The position numbers were made by a program, and so were the translations under genes. Of a DNA stretch of 64,000 nucleotides, positions 48,041-58,909 are shown piece by piece. The notes under the pieces were generated by a model, which did no database searches, was not told the origin of the DNA, and saw nothing but the letters and a program-made list of their open reading frames with translations. The DNA is from Botryosphaeria dothidea (lineage: Eukaryota > Ascomycota > Dothideomycetes > Botryosphaeriales > Botryosphaeriaceae): the NCBI GenBank assembly GCA_011503125.2, contig WWBZ02000051.1, positions 372,001 through 436,000 of the forward strand, given 5' to 3'. The stretch's first letter is position 1. Every line of letters starts with the position of its first letter.

Positions 48041-49942
48041 TCACTCATAATCATCATCATCCATCGTCTCGCGGTCCTCAAACTGCATGAAGGACGCCAG
48101 GTCAGCATCAGCCCCCATGATCTTTTCCCATAGGGGCCTGACGTGCTCGAGTATCGAGTCATCGAACCTCAAGTCCAAGGACGGAGGCGGGAAGGCTAGG
48201 ACGCGTTCGTGAGTGGTGGTGGGTGTGCCAGCTTGCGACCGCTGCTCGTAGCGCAGAGACCAGAGGATCTTTGGCGCAACGTCTTCACCGATGCCCTTCA
48301 AAAGAGCCTCGACAGCGGCGTCTAGGAGCTTGGCGCCTTGTTCGCCGGTCAGGGAGGTAAATCCATAGAGTACACCTAGGAACTTTTGTTAGCGAAGTTC
48401 CTGACGCGACGTCTTGAGATGTGAGATGGGATGTGAAGCCAATATCAGGTTGTCAGAGATTTTATCTTCAATGAAATTGCAGACAATGTAGATAAGTATT
48501 CATAAGGTTGATCATCATATTGGCAGCAGGGTTGAAGGTGTAGTGTGAAAATAGGGAGTGAGGACTTACTTTGACCTGCTGGGCACTCGCCAGTGTCACT
48601 CGAATGCACGAAGACGTACACTGGCGGGTGCTCAGAGCTACCGTCAACAGAGAGGCTGCCGGTAGGGAAAGAGACGACTGCACCTGCAGGAACTGGAGCG
48701 CCCTCAGCCAACGGAGGGAAAAGGTATTTAAGGGCAGAGGACACGATCGAGATGCTCCTCAAACACGAAACAGCATCTGCGGAGGAAGCCTCCACGTGAG
48801 AAGGCAGGTCATCATCTGAACCAATAATCCATCTTGTGGAGATGTTGTCGCCCTCCGTCAGCTGTGCCGAGACCTTTCGTTCGGCTTCCTCAGTCTCAGC
48901 GGAAACATTGGGATCGGTATTGACGGTGGTGACGCCCTGACCGAGGACATATATACCACCGCCAACGGCCTGGGCACGACAAGCGACCTGAGAAATCTCT
49001 GCAAGGCCGCCCCACTTCGGAATGACACAGGCGAAGCCCGGACCAAACACGCCGATGGACCGAAGGTGATTTGCGATCCGGGGAAGCGCGTACTCCGTCG
49101 ACGTCTTCTGCGGCGTTTCCGGCGACAGAGTCAAAGCCAGAAGTGGCGCTTGCAGGTCTGTGGGAATCTTGAAGTGGTCGGACAAGAAGTCGGTGAAGGA
49201 CAGGGCACGATGATCGAGCCAAACTTCCTCCTGGTTCTCGTAGTCGCCGACGAAGCGCAGGAACTTCATCAGAAGCCTCTTGGCCTTGAAGTCGATGGCC
49301 TCGTCCGCAAACACATCCTCGCGACCGCTCGGCACCTTCATCAAGCGTCCACCAATCCGCGGTGTCTCTCCAGGCTCATCCGATGATTCCGCCTGGGACT
49401 CAGCGCCCGGAGAGAACACCCACCAGCTACCCACCGCCAGGAATTCCAGCTGCCGGTAGACTTTCGACGAAACCAGTACTGGAAGTATAGCGGAACGACT
49501 GTAGAGTAGCTGGGGTGCCAGCGCCAAGCTGTAAGACCGGGCAAAGCCGAGTTTAGGTTGGGTTGAATCGGTGTCGCTTGGTTGAGGTTGAGTTATCGAG
49601 GCATGGCTGAATAACGACGACTTGGTCTCATCTGCGCCGGTCAGCCACAGTTTCACAATGCCAGCGGGACTCGATGTACCTTCGCTGACCTTCTTCGCCC
49701 ACGACTCCGCCTCTTGCAAGCTGAAGGCTGCTTGTGGGCCTCCGTAAAACTCGTTTTTGTCTACATGCAAGACCTTCTTGTCAGACCGGGATAGAGCTCT
49801 TCACGAGGCGCTGCGTCAGTCAGAATTTGCAGAGCTTGAACGGACGGGACGGTCGAGGGCAAACATACAGAGCAAGCAGGGACTGCTCGACACCAGTGCC
49901 GGCGATGAGCACGTCCCAGTTGGTTTCACTGAGACTCTCCAT
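48041..49942 (-). CDS. MRS6: Rab escort protein (Rab geranylgeranyltransferase component A, MRS6)
   Basis: Presents newly made Rab/Ypt GTPases to the geranylgeranyltransferase and delivers the lipidated products to membranes. Exons 49869-49942, 48570-49798 and 48041-48375 give 545 residues. The first exon encodes the GDI-fold dinucleotide-like start (WDVLIAGTGVEQSLLA), continuing after the intron as LALSRSDKKVLHVDKNEFYGG, the conserved REP/GDI block. Further blocks include the ALPRIANHLRSIGVFGPGF and VACRAQAVGGGIYVLG segments typical of REP/GDI proteins. The insert and C-terminal extension favour REP over the shorter GDI. The first intron needs an AAG acceptor to keep frame; the last intron (48376-48569) is unusually long for this window at 194 nt. 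Confidence 0.93.
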
Positions 49943-50697
49943 GGCGGCGAGATTGCTCAGTGGTGTCTTGGTGCGTGTGAGCAAGGGAAGGTCACCAGGC
50001 ACGAGAAAGAAGCGGTCGAACTGCGCTAGTGCGGTGACTAAGCAACCTTTCCGCAAAAATTCCCGCGACGCGTGTGAGCCTCTTCTTCTCTTCAACCGCG
50101 CTCTTCGTCCACAACGCCCTCCCCATGGGTGTCTGCGGAGGCTAGGCATCTTCATTGCATGTCTTTTACGCGCGGGAGATGAACGATTTGTCCTGTATCT
50201 GCTGCTCTGGATTTCACCTGAAAGAAGCGGTTCGTCTGTGACGCGACATACCTCTGAAGCCGTTTCCCGGCCTCGTTCAGCCACGAACTGAAATTGCTGA
50301 TGTGGACTGTCTCGTATCCGCCATGCGAGGTTCTGGGATAATCTCTGCGCAACGGCATCAATGCTGCTCCTCGAGTCTCTACCGCGGAGGTGGGCTGTCG
50401 GAGCTTGGGACATTGATGCTCTAACACCCGCGAAACCAGTTCGTCTTGTCGCGATGACCACCCCTAAGGGTCTTCTACTATTCCTGGCCTCACATGACAA
50501 ATGCGTCACTCCAACGTGTCAGTGTTTCACATCCTTAATCGCATAATATCTACGAAAATTTTGTCTCAATTGAAGGTCTATGTTGCAGCTTTGTACGGCC
50601 ATTGGCCGTGAGCCGTTGCAGCCGATCACTAGGTATAATGCATCATCAATCCGTCATATACTCACGGGCGAGCCCGATCAGATGTCGATATCAATCC
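49943..50697. other. Intergenic region upstream of MRS6
   Basis: About 755 bp between the MRS6 start and the 3' end of the peroxiredoxin gene, both on the minus strand. A minus-strand frame continues upstream of the MRS6 ATG (to about 50509), but it is Arg-rich and unlike the family N-terminus, so it is taken as leader sequence. Confidence 0.5.
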
Positions 50698-51483
50698 CTA
50701 CAACTTCGCAAGGACAGCCTCAGCGCCGGAGACCTGAAACATGATGTGTTAGCCTTGCAAATCCGGCGAGATTTTGTGGCGCAACGCCAGGGAAAGGAAG
50801 GCACTTACCGTGACCTGGCTGGGGTTGGACTCGTTCTCGGCGTAGGAGATGGTGCCATCCTTCTCGATGACCAGGGCCCAGCGACCGTTGCGGTCACCCA
50901 TGCCGGCCTGCCAACCATAGTTCTTGGAGAAGAAGGTCTTGTCGTCGCTGAGGAAGTACTGCAAGCAAATCAGATCGATGTTCGGGGGGCAGAGGTAAGG
51001 ACACGTACGACAGGCTTGCCGTTGGCCTTGTTGACCTTGCCCCAGGCGTTCATGACGAAGGCATCGTTGAAGGCAATGATGTAGACGGCATCGATACCCT
51101 TGGCCTGGAGGTCGTCAATCTTCTCGATGTACGGAGGAACGTGGTAAGCCTGGCAGCCGGGGGTGAAGGCACCTGAGGTGATCTGGTTAGCTTGAAGCCT
51201 TTGGGAGGGCGAAAGAGATGCACGCACCGGGAACGCTGACAAGGACGACCTTCTTGCCGGCGAACTCCTTGTTGGCATCAAACTCGGTGGGACGGCCGCA
51301 GACGGTGGGGTCATCTTCGAGGATGGGGGCGTAGCTGCAAGATGGATCAGTCTCGGCTCTAATGCTGCAACGATCTCCAGCAGGGCCGCTGCAATTGGAA
51401 AGTTGTGAAGCCGCAAGCTAATGGGACACGTACGTGAACTTAACGCCCTCGGGGAGTTTGTCGCCAACCTTGAGAGGAGCCAT
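50698..51483 (-). CDS. Peroxiredoxin, PMP20/Asp f 3-like, with peroxisomal-type C-terminus
   Basis: Thiol peroxidase of the Prx5/PMP20 class, reducing hydrogen peroxide and alkyl hydroperoxides. Five exons (51434-51483, 51228-51334, 51009-51172, 50809-50958, 50698-50733) give 168 residues, the same length as the well-known Aspergillus homologue. The peroxidatic cysteine is Cys59 in the motif PGAFTPGC; a second cysteine at about 29 lies in the VCGRP segment. The final exon encodes only 11 residues and ends in Ala-Lys-Leu, a type-1 peroxisomal targeting signal. All introns have good donors (GTACGT, GTGCGT, GTACGT, GTAAGT). Divergent from the unannotated 2-kb region before the GT8 gene. Confidence 0.95.
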
Positions 51484-53557
51484 TGTGGTCAATTGAAGTT
51501 GGGAGAAGTGTGGGTTGTGGTTTGCTTCAAGATGGAGCGTTGATGGCAGAAGAGAGGTGATGAAGGAAGACTTGAGGTTAAGAGAGTTTTTGAACACCTT
51601 GGAGGGGCAGCTCCTTCCTAGCTTGCCGCGGCGATTTGGAATCAACGCTGCCCCGCGCATGACGTGGTTGGCCGAAGACCGAGCGAGCTCGCCATCTTGC
51701 TGCTTCCGGCCCCAGCCCGCCTCACCACCACGGCCCCAGGGCATGATACATCCCCTGCGATACAGCCACATGTTAGCCGGCCGTCTCCGGTGCGTCGGTA
51801 CCAGCTCCAGGCACCGATATCATTGTTGTACATGGCAGACAGGTTACACAGCAGCGACACTACGCGCCAGAAGCTCTCCGCAAGGCAAACAATCAAGCTC
51901 CCGCGGCGCACCGCACACAGCGCGCTCATTGGACGGTGGGCCTCCCTCATTCTAGACCGCCCGAGCGCCGAGCCGCCAGACTCGACCGTTACATGCATCC
52001 GAGTCAGCAATACTGCTCCAGCTCGATCGCAACCGGACAGGCATTGCTCTCAAATACTTTCCGCCTGTGCTCACCAAAATCGCCGGGTCGGCACGGCGCT
52101 TCTTGGTAAGCTTGAGAGCAAGCTCACTTAGGCTTCGGCAACTTTCCGGTAACTTAGGCGACTAGATGATGGCAGAACATCTCACCGCCTCAGATCCGCT
52201 GCTATAGTTGCGACGAAGTCGGCGCGTTCCATGATTACATTCTGCGGAATCGTCAGCAAGCATCTGCTCTTGCTTGCTAATCCCCAGCTGCCTTGCATAC
52301 CTTCCCAGATGCATTAAGGTCATCCGCTGTACAAAACACAGGATCAACAGGCTGACGGAGCGAAAGCTTCTAGAGTAGGGCCGATGGTAGAGAGTGTAAG
52401 GTTCACCCTTCACCGTCTTACCAAGTGCGATGTCATCTTCACTCTAGAGAAACCAGCTTCCGAGCCCAGTCAACTGCCTAGTCACGGCTCTGCTTCATGG
52501 GAATAAGGCACCAACCACTGCTGACAGGACGATATTCCCAACAAGTAAGAGAGAACACCACCACAGATACACAAAGGAATGTGAAACATACATTGAGACA
52601 ACTATTTCCGCCCAGCCCAATGGTAGCTGCGTCCCCGGAGCGATATGAGCTTTCCACGCGTAGTAATGAGATGGCCGTGCTGTCGCTCAGGCTCGCTGGC
52701 CAGTTTTCATTTTCTCGCGCAGTGGGGTACGACACAGCTTTGGAGCGCGAATCAGACAACCGCCACAAAAGTTACTGAATGCGACATAGCCAATTGGTAA
52801 CAGAAGCGCTAAGGATTCTGCCAGACACAACTCGCACACAGCGACCGGAGAAACACAGAGTGTGCAAGTTGCAATGCGATCAGCCGTTGCGTCCTACTGA
52901 TAAGCCAGTCCAAGGCATCGATGCCAGCATGAGATCGTTCGCTTCCCTTCCCGAAGCTGTGCTGCCTTTCCCGCTATATCGATTGTCCATCGGAATGCTG
53001 ATGATGGTGGATATGGCATTCTTGAAAAGGTCATGGCCTTCAGTCTCGGAATGACCACAATAGCCGCGGCGTCGTTTTCTGATCTTGTAAGGAAAGTGCA
53101 TTTCGAAGTTACGTCCAAGAGAAGAACGTAAGTTTTCAATTGAGTTCGCACGAGAACAGCAGGAGTATCCAGCATACAGAGTAGGACTCAAGGCCGGAAA
53201 CATATCTGAGTGGCTTACACCGGAATTCCACTAATGGATGTTTGGTTCACTTGACCCCTATTTACAGGTATGATCTACTGGGCTACTCCCTCCCTCTTGA
53301 ACAGCCGTTCACCAAGTGACAGCCACTTGTGTCCTCATGTTTCTTTTCTCCCCGACAGCCAAGCATCTACTAACTACAGATCGGCCGTATTCGACGAAGG
53401 AAGGGACGCCCAGGAGCACGGGGCTACTTGGCGGCTCCGGACCCACATCTCCTCCACTTCGGACTTGTGTCCACTTTCTCCTTGGACATCTTCAAAAAGT
53501 CCCATGTGTTGAACAACCAAAGCTACCCCCGCGTCGCAATCTCAGACGCGGCTAGGT
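51484..53557. other. Intergenic region between the peroxiredoxin and GT8 genes
   Basis: About 2.1 kb with no convincing gene. Opposed frames at 52478-52778 on both strands and 52779-53203 lack features. The right end (53280-53550) is pyrimidine-rich and likely the GT8 leader. Confidence 0.45.
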
Positions 53558-54589
53558 ATGCCTCCCATTCCTTTGTCAGAGTTCTGCATACGCCGGAAGC
53601 ATGTTTCTCTTAGTCTCCTGTGCTGCATTATCTTATGGCTTCTATGGCGCTCACAACCCGGCGCACCAATCATTGATCCGTCGTACGGACTATTAGACGA
53701 TGTTTCTGAATCCTCAAGATTTGCAATTGCTACCTTCCTCAGCGAGAACCCGGGCACCGATCCCAATGACCCGGAAGGGACTGACTACTACTACGCCGCC
53801 ACGCGAGTCCTGACCTACCAACTCCTACACGCCGAATCAACCCGTATCCGGAACGCCTCCGTCGACTTCCTCATCCTGGCCACCTCAGAAGTCGCCCAGT
53901 ACAAGGTCGACCAGCTCACGCGCGACGGCGCGACCGTCATCCGCGCCGAAGACGTGCCGCTCAGCTGGTGGATCTCGACGGGCGTCAGCCGGTGGAAAGA
54001 CCAGTTCACGAAGCTGCGCCTGCTCCAGATGACGCAGTACGCGCGCGTCCTCTTCCTCGACGCCGACACGCTGCTCACCGCGCCCATCGACCCCATCTTC
54101 CACGAGCGCCCGTCGGCGCGCCCAGCCCGCACGCGCCTCTCCCTCGTCCGGGAAATCAAGCGCGACGAGGCCCCCGTGCCGGCCCACTACGTCTTCTGCG
54201 CGCGCTCCGACAACGACCTCGCCGGCCGCCGCGACCACGCCTTCCCGCCCGCGCAGACCGAGACGTTCTCCGCGGGCTTCTGGCTGGCGGCGCCCAGCCT
54301 CGAGCTGTTCGAGCTGCTGATGAGCGCGACGCGGCACTGGCGCCGCTTCGACCCGCACACGATGGAGCAGGGCTTGCTCAACTACGTGTTTCGCAAGAGC
54401 GGCGCCATGCCCTGGCAGGAGCTGCACTACCGCTGGAGCGCGACGTGGCCGAGCGAGAAGGACCTCGAGGGCGGGGTGGTGAGCTTGCACGAGAAGCTGG
54501 GGATGGAGGGCCCGCCGGAGAAGCTGCGGTTGATGTGGTTTGGGTTGTTGCAGGAGATGAGGGGGTTTTATGCGGAGAGGGTAGGGTGA
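53558..54589 (+). CDS. GT8-like glycosyltransferase, type II membrane protein
   Basis: Single exon, 343 residues. A short basic N-terminus is followed by one hydrophobic helix (about 17-30), the layout of a Golgi type II membrane protein. The lumenal part has the GT-A fold hallmarks of family GT8: VDFLILATS near 102-110; a KLRLLQMTQYARVLFLDADTLL block with the metal-binding DAD at 168-170; and a later FSAGFWLAAPS segment. A typical GT8 HxxGxxKPW-type end is not obvious. Relatives include glycogenin-like and yeast Gnt1-like GlcNAc transferases; donor and acceptor cannot be told from sequence. GC is higher in the catalytic part than upstream. Confidence 0.88.
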   Translation: MPPIPLSEFCIRRKHVSLSLLCCIILWLLWRSQPGAPIIDPSYGLLDDVSESSRFAIATFLSENPGTDPNDPEGTDYYYAATRVLTYQLLHAESTRIRNASVDFLILATSEVAQYKVDQLTRDGATVIRAEDVPLSWWISTGVSRWKDQFTKLRLLQMTQYARVLFLDADTLLTAPIDPIFHERPSARPARTRLSLVREIKRDEAPVPAHYVFCARSDNDLAGRRDHAFPPAQTETFSAGFWLAAPSLELFELLMSATRHWRRFDPHTMEQGLLNYVFRKSGAMPWQELHYRWSATWPSEKDLEGGVVSLHEKLGMEGPPEKLRLMWFGLLQEMRGFYAERVG

Positions 54590-55270
54590 TGGAATTTTTT
54601 TTTTTTTGGAAGGGAGGGATGGAGTAGAGAAGAATGTACCAATAATACCCTTATGATAGATGATAGACCTTTCATGTTTCCAATGGAATGCTCGATTGGG
54701 CAGTTTGATCCAGTGCCGATTGCAAGGCGGACTCCGAATATTAATCAGAAGGGCTTAAAGAAATAATTAAAATGAACAAACAAGTAGGAAAGAAACAGGA
54801 GCAGATGCGCGGAAAGCGCCATACTCTCCGGCCATCAGTGTATACAACGGACAGAAGGACACCCGCATCCCCGAAAGGGCTAGATGCCTGTATATGCAAG
54901 CGTCGCATCCCGGTCTCTTCGTGCCCTTTGACGCAAGTGGGGCTTCGTGGCTCACGCCGTGACGCCCTTTCACGGTTACATCACCTCTCTGCGCCAACGA
55001 GAGCTCACCGAGCTTCTCTCCCGCATTGGACGCAGCCCGTCAGCACCTTATTAGCAACCACAAGACCTAGGCTGACAACTACCGATACCTCCACGGAGAT
55101 ATCCCACTGCCGCGCATCGGCAAGTTGTTGAGTCAGAACCGAAGCCGCCATCGGCATTGGGGATGTTTGGTTAGCTGACCGTTGTATAAGAGCACGTTGC
55201 AGGATTCGCGAAGCTCGATAGATTATTTGGCCTCCATTGCTTGGTTTTCTAAATAAAACAGGAAAAAAAG
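54590..55270. other. Intergenic region
   Basis: 680 bp between two plus-strand genes, starting with a T-run at 54594-54608. No gene recognised. Confidence 0.5.
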
Positions 55271-55857
55271 ATGTCCCTCGCACCACCATTCACACGCGAG
55301 ACGGCACAAGCCAAGGTCAAGAAGGCGCAAGATTTATGGAACACGCAGTATGTGACTCTTTCTTTTCAGTTCTACTACCACTAACGGCTATATGCCATTT
55401 TAAAGGAAGCCAGAAGACGTGGTAAAGGCGTACACCGAAGACTCCATCTGGCGCAACCGCTCCAGCTTCATCAAGGGCCACGAGCAAATCGTCGACTTCC
55501 TGACCAAGAAGTGGCAGAAAGAAAAGAGCTACCGTCTGCGGAAAGAATTGGTATATTCCCAATGCACTCCGAGTCCTGCAACATTCCTCCCTTGCTGATT
55601 ATCGTTCCTCGCAATGCCCACAGTTCTCCTTCACCGACAACAAAATCGCCGTCCAGTTCTGGTACGAGTACCAAGACGCCCACGACGGCATGAAGTGGAA
55701 GCGCTGCTACGGGCTCGAGGACTGGACATTCGCTGAGGACGGGCGCATGCGCAAGCGGCAGATGAGCGGCAACGACGTCGAGCTTGCCGAGGGTGAGCGC
55801 TGGTTCGCGGGCGACGTCGACGTCAACACGGTGGAGATCGGCGAGGAGCATTGGTGA
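55271..55857 (+). CDS. DUF1348 protein, NTF2/SnoaL-like fold
   Basis: Exons 55271-55347, 55406-55550 and 55624-55857 give 151 residues, the normal length of the DUF1348 family. Visible family features are the early helix with A-x-x-L-W-N-T, the SIWRNRSSFIKGHEQIVDFL segment, KWQKEKSYRLRKELFSFTDNKIAVQFWYE, and the C-terminal DWTFAEDGRMRKRQMSGNDV strand. These proteins adopt the NTF2-like cone fold, but their reaction is unknown; they are widespread in bacteria and fungi. The introns have GTATGT and GTATAT donors and AAG and CAG acceptors; the first acceptor is AAAG. Confidence 0.93.
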
Positions 55858-56066
55858 ATGGAGAGAATGTTCACGTATCGCGCCCTTGTTTTCCGAGCGC
55901 TCCTTTTAAATATTCTTTCTGCTGCCTTCTGATGTGCGCCGCTGCTGGCGCGCGCATACGCTGCCGTCCTCCCAGAAATGTGATGACTCCCTGATAACGC
56001 CCGGCCATGCAAAGGGGTATCGTAGTAAACCGCCCAGAGTGTGAAATGTAAGAAAGGGGTCCGCGT

Positions 56067-56533
56067 TTACGGCGTAGGCGGCGTGTCGTGGACGACGACA
56101 ATCATGAATCGAGGGTCTGCGGTGCCGTTGTTAGCTGCCAGTTCACCAGGGCGGGGTGTGTGCTAGGAAGCCTACCGGGCACGATTACGAGCTCGTTCTT
56201 CTTGGTGCGCAGGCGCAGCAGCTTGACCTCGTCTTCCTCCTCCAGGTTCTTGACCAGCTCGCCGGCGGCCTCGATGAAGCCGTACACCATGCGGGCGACA
56301 TCCTCGGCGCTGCGCATGCCCGTCTCCTTCTGGCCGTTGGTCAAGGGAGCGGCGGAGGCGGCATTCTCGGTCGAGGCAGGCAGCGTGCTGTTGGGGTTCG
56401 CGGTGGCGCTGTTTGAGCTAAAGCCCGAGGTGTGGACGATTGCGCCCGTGTCGCGGGCGAGCACCAAGGTGCTCTGCACGCCGGGCTTCTGGCTCAGGCG
56501 CGTGAGGAGGGAGAGCGTTTCGGAGGGCTTCAT
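56067..56533 (-). CDS. Roadblock/LC7-type dynein light chain
   Basis: Exons 56176-56533 and 56067-56116 give 135 residues. The protein opens with ETLSLLTRLSQKPGVQSTLVLARDTGAIVHTSG, in pieces the standard Roadblock helix 1 and first beta-strands. A Ser/Ala/Asn-rich loop (about 40-70) is inserted, then ARMVYGFIEAAGELVKNLEEEDEVKLLRLRTKKNELVIVP and a final DPRFMIVVVHD strand, as in dynein LC7. It probably works in the cytoplasmic dynein intermediate-chain complex. The insert is longer than in animal LC7 (about 96 residues), and common in filamentous fungi to my recollection. Divergent from IPI1 with a 370-bp spacer. Confidence 0.9.
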
Positions 56534-56903
56534 GGTGTCAGTGAGTGGCTGGTGGTGCAGAGGGCGAGTGCCAGACGTACGACTATTTGCGTCATGGTGG
56601 GCGACCAAGAGGGCAGGAGGGAGAGTGCGCTGCGACTGCTGTGGGTGGAAGCTGTGGTGAGTGTTGACAACAAGCGGGAGCTGCTGAGCGACGGCTGCGC
56701 GCGCAGGCACAGGCACAGGCGGGCGGCGGGCGGTCTTGGCGCGGGAGCGGGCGCCTTTCCCCATTGGCCGCTAGTCTGACATCACAAAAATCATCCTCCC
56801 TCCGCCGCCGGTCCCTCGTTGCCGCAACGCATGCAGTCTCGTCTGGCTGCTCCTGCCTGCCCAGTAGAAAAGAGGAAGAGCCTCCTCGACAGCGGCTGAC
56901 AGG
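56534..56903. promoter_or_regulatory. Divergent promoter region of the Roadblock gene and IPI1
   Basis: 370 bp between divergent start codons. Nothing specific recognised. Confidence 0.5.
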
Positions 56904-58243
56904 ATGGGTTCCAGCGCGAAGAGGAAGAAGGAGAAGAAGAAGGACTTTCAGAAGCCGAAGCTGAAAGTCGGCAAGACAAAACCCAAGGCCGACAACTTCA
57001 CTGACACCAGCTTCAAAGCCAAATGTAAGTGTGTTTGATATACATCCAAGGCTATCCTTCTCAATGCTTCTCTTACATCTCCATTTCGAACTACTTCTGC
57101 TCTTTATCTTATTCTTTCTTTTTGTCTTGTTTTCTTTTTTTTCCTGTTCGCCCCATTCAGCCGTCCTTTCTTGATCCACAATGCGCTTCTCATAATTTCT
57201 GCATTGGGGAGACATGGGAAGACGTCGTTTCTTCCCTACTTCCATGGGCTTCATCCAAGTTTATTGGGACGTGCATCTGACCTCTTCATTCAGCAATCGT
57301 TGTCAAGGAGCAGTCAATACATACAGCGGCGCCAACCGTTACCGCGCAATTCACCCATCAGCTCGGCCTGCTCACCCACAAATCCGACACGCAAAGACGT
57401 GAATCCCTCTCCTACCTCACCAACGCCGTCACCTCAGCGCGGACGCAAAATGCGCCCCTCCCCCAACCCGTCTCCGTCATCATCCCCAAGATCCTCTCCC
57501 TAATCTACGACAACTCCACCGGCGTGCGCCAACAACTGCTCAAGCTCCTGCAAGCCCTCCCGCCATCCGACGTGCGCCCGCACACCGAGGAGCTCCTCCG
57601 CCGCACCCGCGCCGGCATGACCAGCCTCTCGACCGACATCTGCACGACCTCCTTCGACGTGCTCGACTGGCTGCTGCAGACCGACCCGCTCGGCACCGTC
57701 GGCTGCGCCGGCGGCTGGGTGCACACGCTCAAGTGCTTCATGAGCGTGCTCGGCTGGAAGGACCCGCGCGCCGCCGCCCAGGGCCAGAAGTGGACCACCT
57801 CGTCCGCCGCCGCAAACGCCTCCTCCCACGCCAACACCGAGAAGCTCAGGAAGCTGCGCCACCACCAGCTTACCTCGCTTACCGCCTTCCTCAAGGCGGG
57901 CATCGCGGAGGACGCGGATGCGGCGGCGCGCGTGAGGAGGGAGGTGGAGAGCGCTGCGAGGAGCTGGTTCCCGCTGCACCAGGCGCATTGCCACATGCTG
58001 CCGAACCAAAGCCCTAACGGCTTTGCGCATCTGAACTTGTTTGGTGCGTCGAAGGATGAAGATGGCCAGATGTATACGGATAGGCAGGGGCGACAGCAGG
58101 TTTTCGCGAGGCTGATCCAGCCGGCTGCTGCTGCCGGATTGCAGAACGCCAAGAAGGAGGGTGGTCAAATCGGCAGGGCTGCGGGAGAAGTTGAGAAGGT
58201 GATGCAGGAAAGTATGGATGATTTTGACGGAGCAGAGTGGTAA
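56904..58243 (+). CDS. IPI1: Pre-rRNA-processing protein IPI1 (Rix1 complex, TEX10-like)
   Basis: Component of the nucleolar Rix1-Ipi1-Ipi3 complex needed for ITS2 processing and 60S subunit maturation. Exons 56904-57024 and 57294-58243 give 356 residues, matching fungal IPI1. The N-terminus is Lys-rich (MGSSAKRKKEKKKDFQKPKLKVGK...), followed by NFTDTSFKAKSIVVKEQS, the IPI1/TEX10 signature, and the helical repeat part with RRESLSYLTNAV and PKILSLIYDNSTGVRQQLLKLL. The intron of 269 nt is the longest in the window and contains a long T-rich stretch. Confidence 0.95.
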
Positions 58244-58773
58244 AGACGATCCCTTTTGATCTACAAGGGGATGTCATTGAATGAAGCATGGCTGGTGTTG
58301 CGGCGTTTCATGGTAGAAGGCACCATCACAGGGAAGCATGGCGGGTATCATATTCTGAAGGGTCGGGAAGACGCTTTACACGCTGGCAAACCTTTTCCTT
58401 TATAAGCGGCAAAAATCAATCATTGGGGTTATTGGTCTCAACGAGCGCGATATCAGCAGGCCTCAGCATTCATATCCAGGCTCGGCAAGGTATTCCAATC
58501 ACTCAAAATAAAAGAGAACATCCTCGCCGTTCCCTCAATACAAAAATCAACACTCCTCATGTTTCGACTACAGCACTTTCACCAAAATCATTTCCTTCTC
58601 ACCCACCCCTACCGAAGCTTTCCTGAGCGGCAGATCCTCGGTAAGGAAGGTCGTGTAACCCCTGACGAAAAAAATTCTCGGCCCGCGCTAGGATCTCGCA
58701 AACATCCACACACACCCCTTTCACAGCTAAAAGAGACTTGTCTTCCACGACACAGGCAAAAGAAGAGATCTTC
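58244..58773. other. Intergenic region between IPI1 and the tRNA gene
   Basis: 530 bp, AT-richer than IPI1, no gene seen. It is the likely IPI1 3' UTR and the 3' flank of the minus-strand tRNA gene. Confidence 0.5.
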
Positions 58774-58909
58774 CGACGTTGACAAGATTCGAACTTGTGC
58801 TCCCGAAGGAAACAGATTTCTAGTCTGTCGCGATAACCCTGAGAGATCATTAGCATAAACGCTGGGTTGATGGTATTCGGTGAGGTTGCTTACACTCCGC
58901 CACAACGCC
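58774..58909 (-). tRNA. tRNA-Ser(AGA), interrupted in the D-loop
   Basis: Read on the minus strand. The 5' acceptor strand GGCGTTG (58909-58903) pairs with CAACGTC (58781-58775), with one G.T pair; the discriminator is G. D-stem GCG/CGC, anticodon stem ACAGA/TCTGT, anticodon loop CTAGAAA with anticodon AGA, a long variable arm with a TTCGG loop (class II, as expected for serine), and T-arm ACAAG-TTCGAAT-CTTGT are all intact. The D-loop is split by 55 nt (58839-58893). Without the insert the tRNA is 81 nt. The internal A box (TGGCGGAGTG) ends at the insertion point and the B box (GTTCGAATC) is intact. No intron is present at the usual 37/38 position. Confidence 0.85.
58839..58893 (-). other. 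55-nt spliceosomal-intron-like insert in the tRNA D-loop
   Basis: On the minus strand the segment starts GTAAGC, has a GCTAATGA branch-like site 14-17 nt before its end, and ends CTCTCAG. All three signals match the protein-gene introns of this window. One G is shared at the borders, so the exact ends are ambiguous by one base. Confidence 0.7.

Noticed and set aside
49943..50509. Upstream extension of MRS6 in the same frame
   Set aside because: Arg-rich and unlike the family N-terminus, which starts just before the GDI-fold block at 49942.
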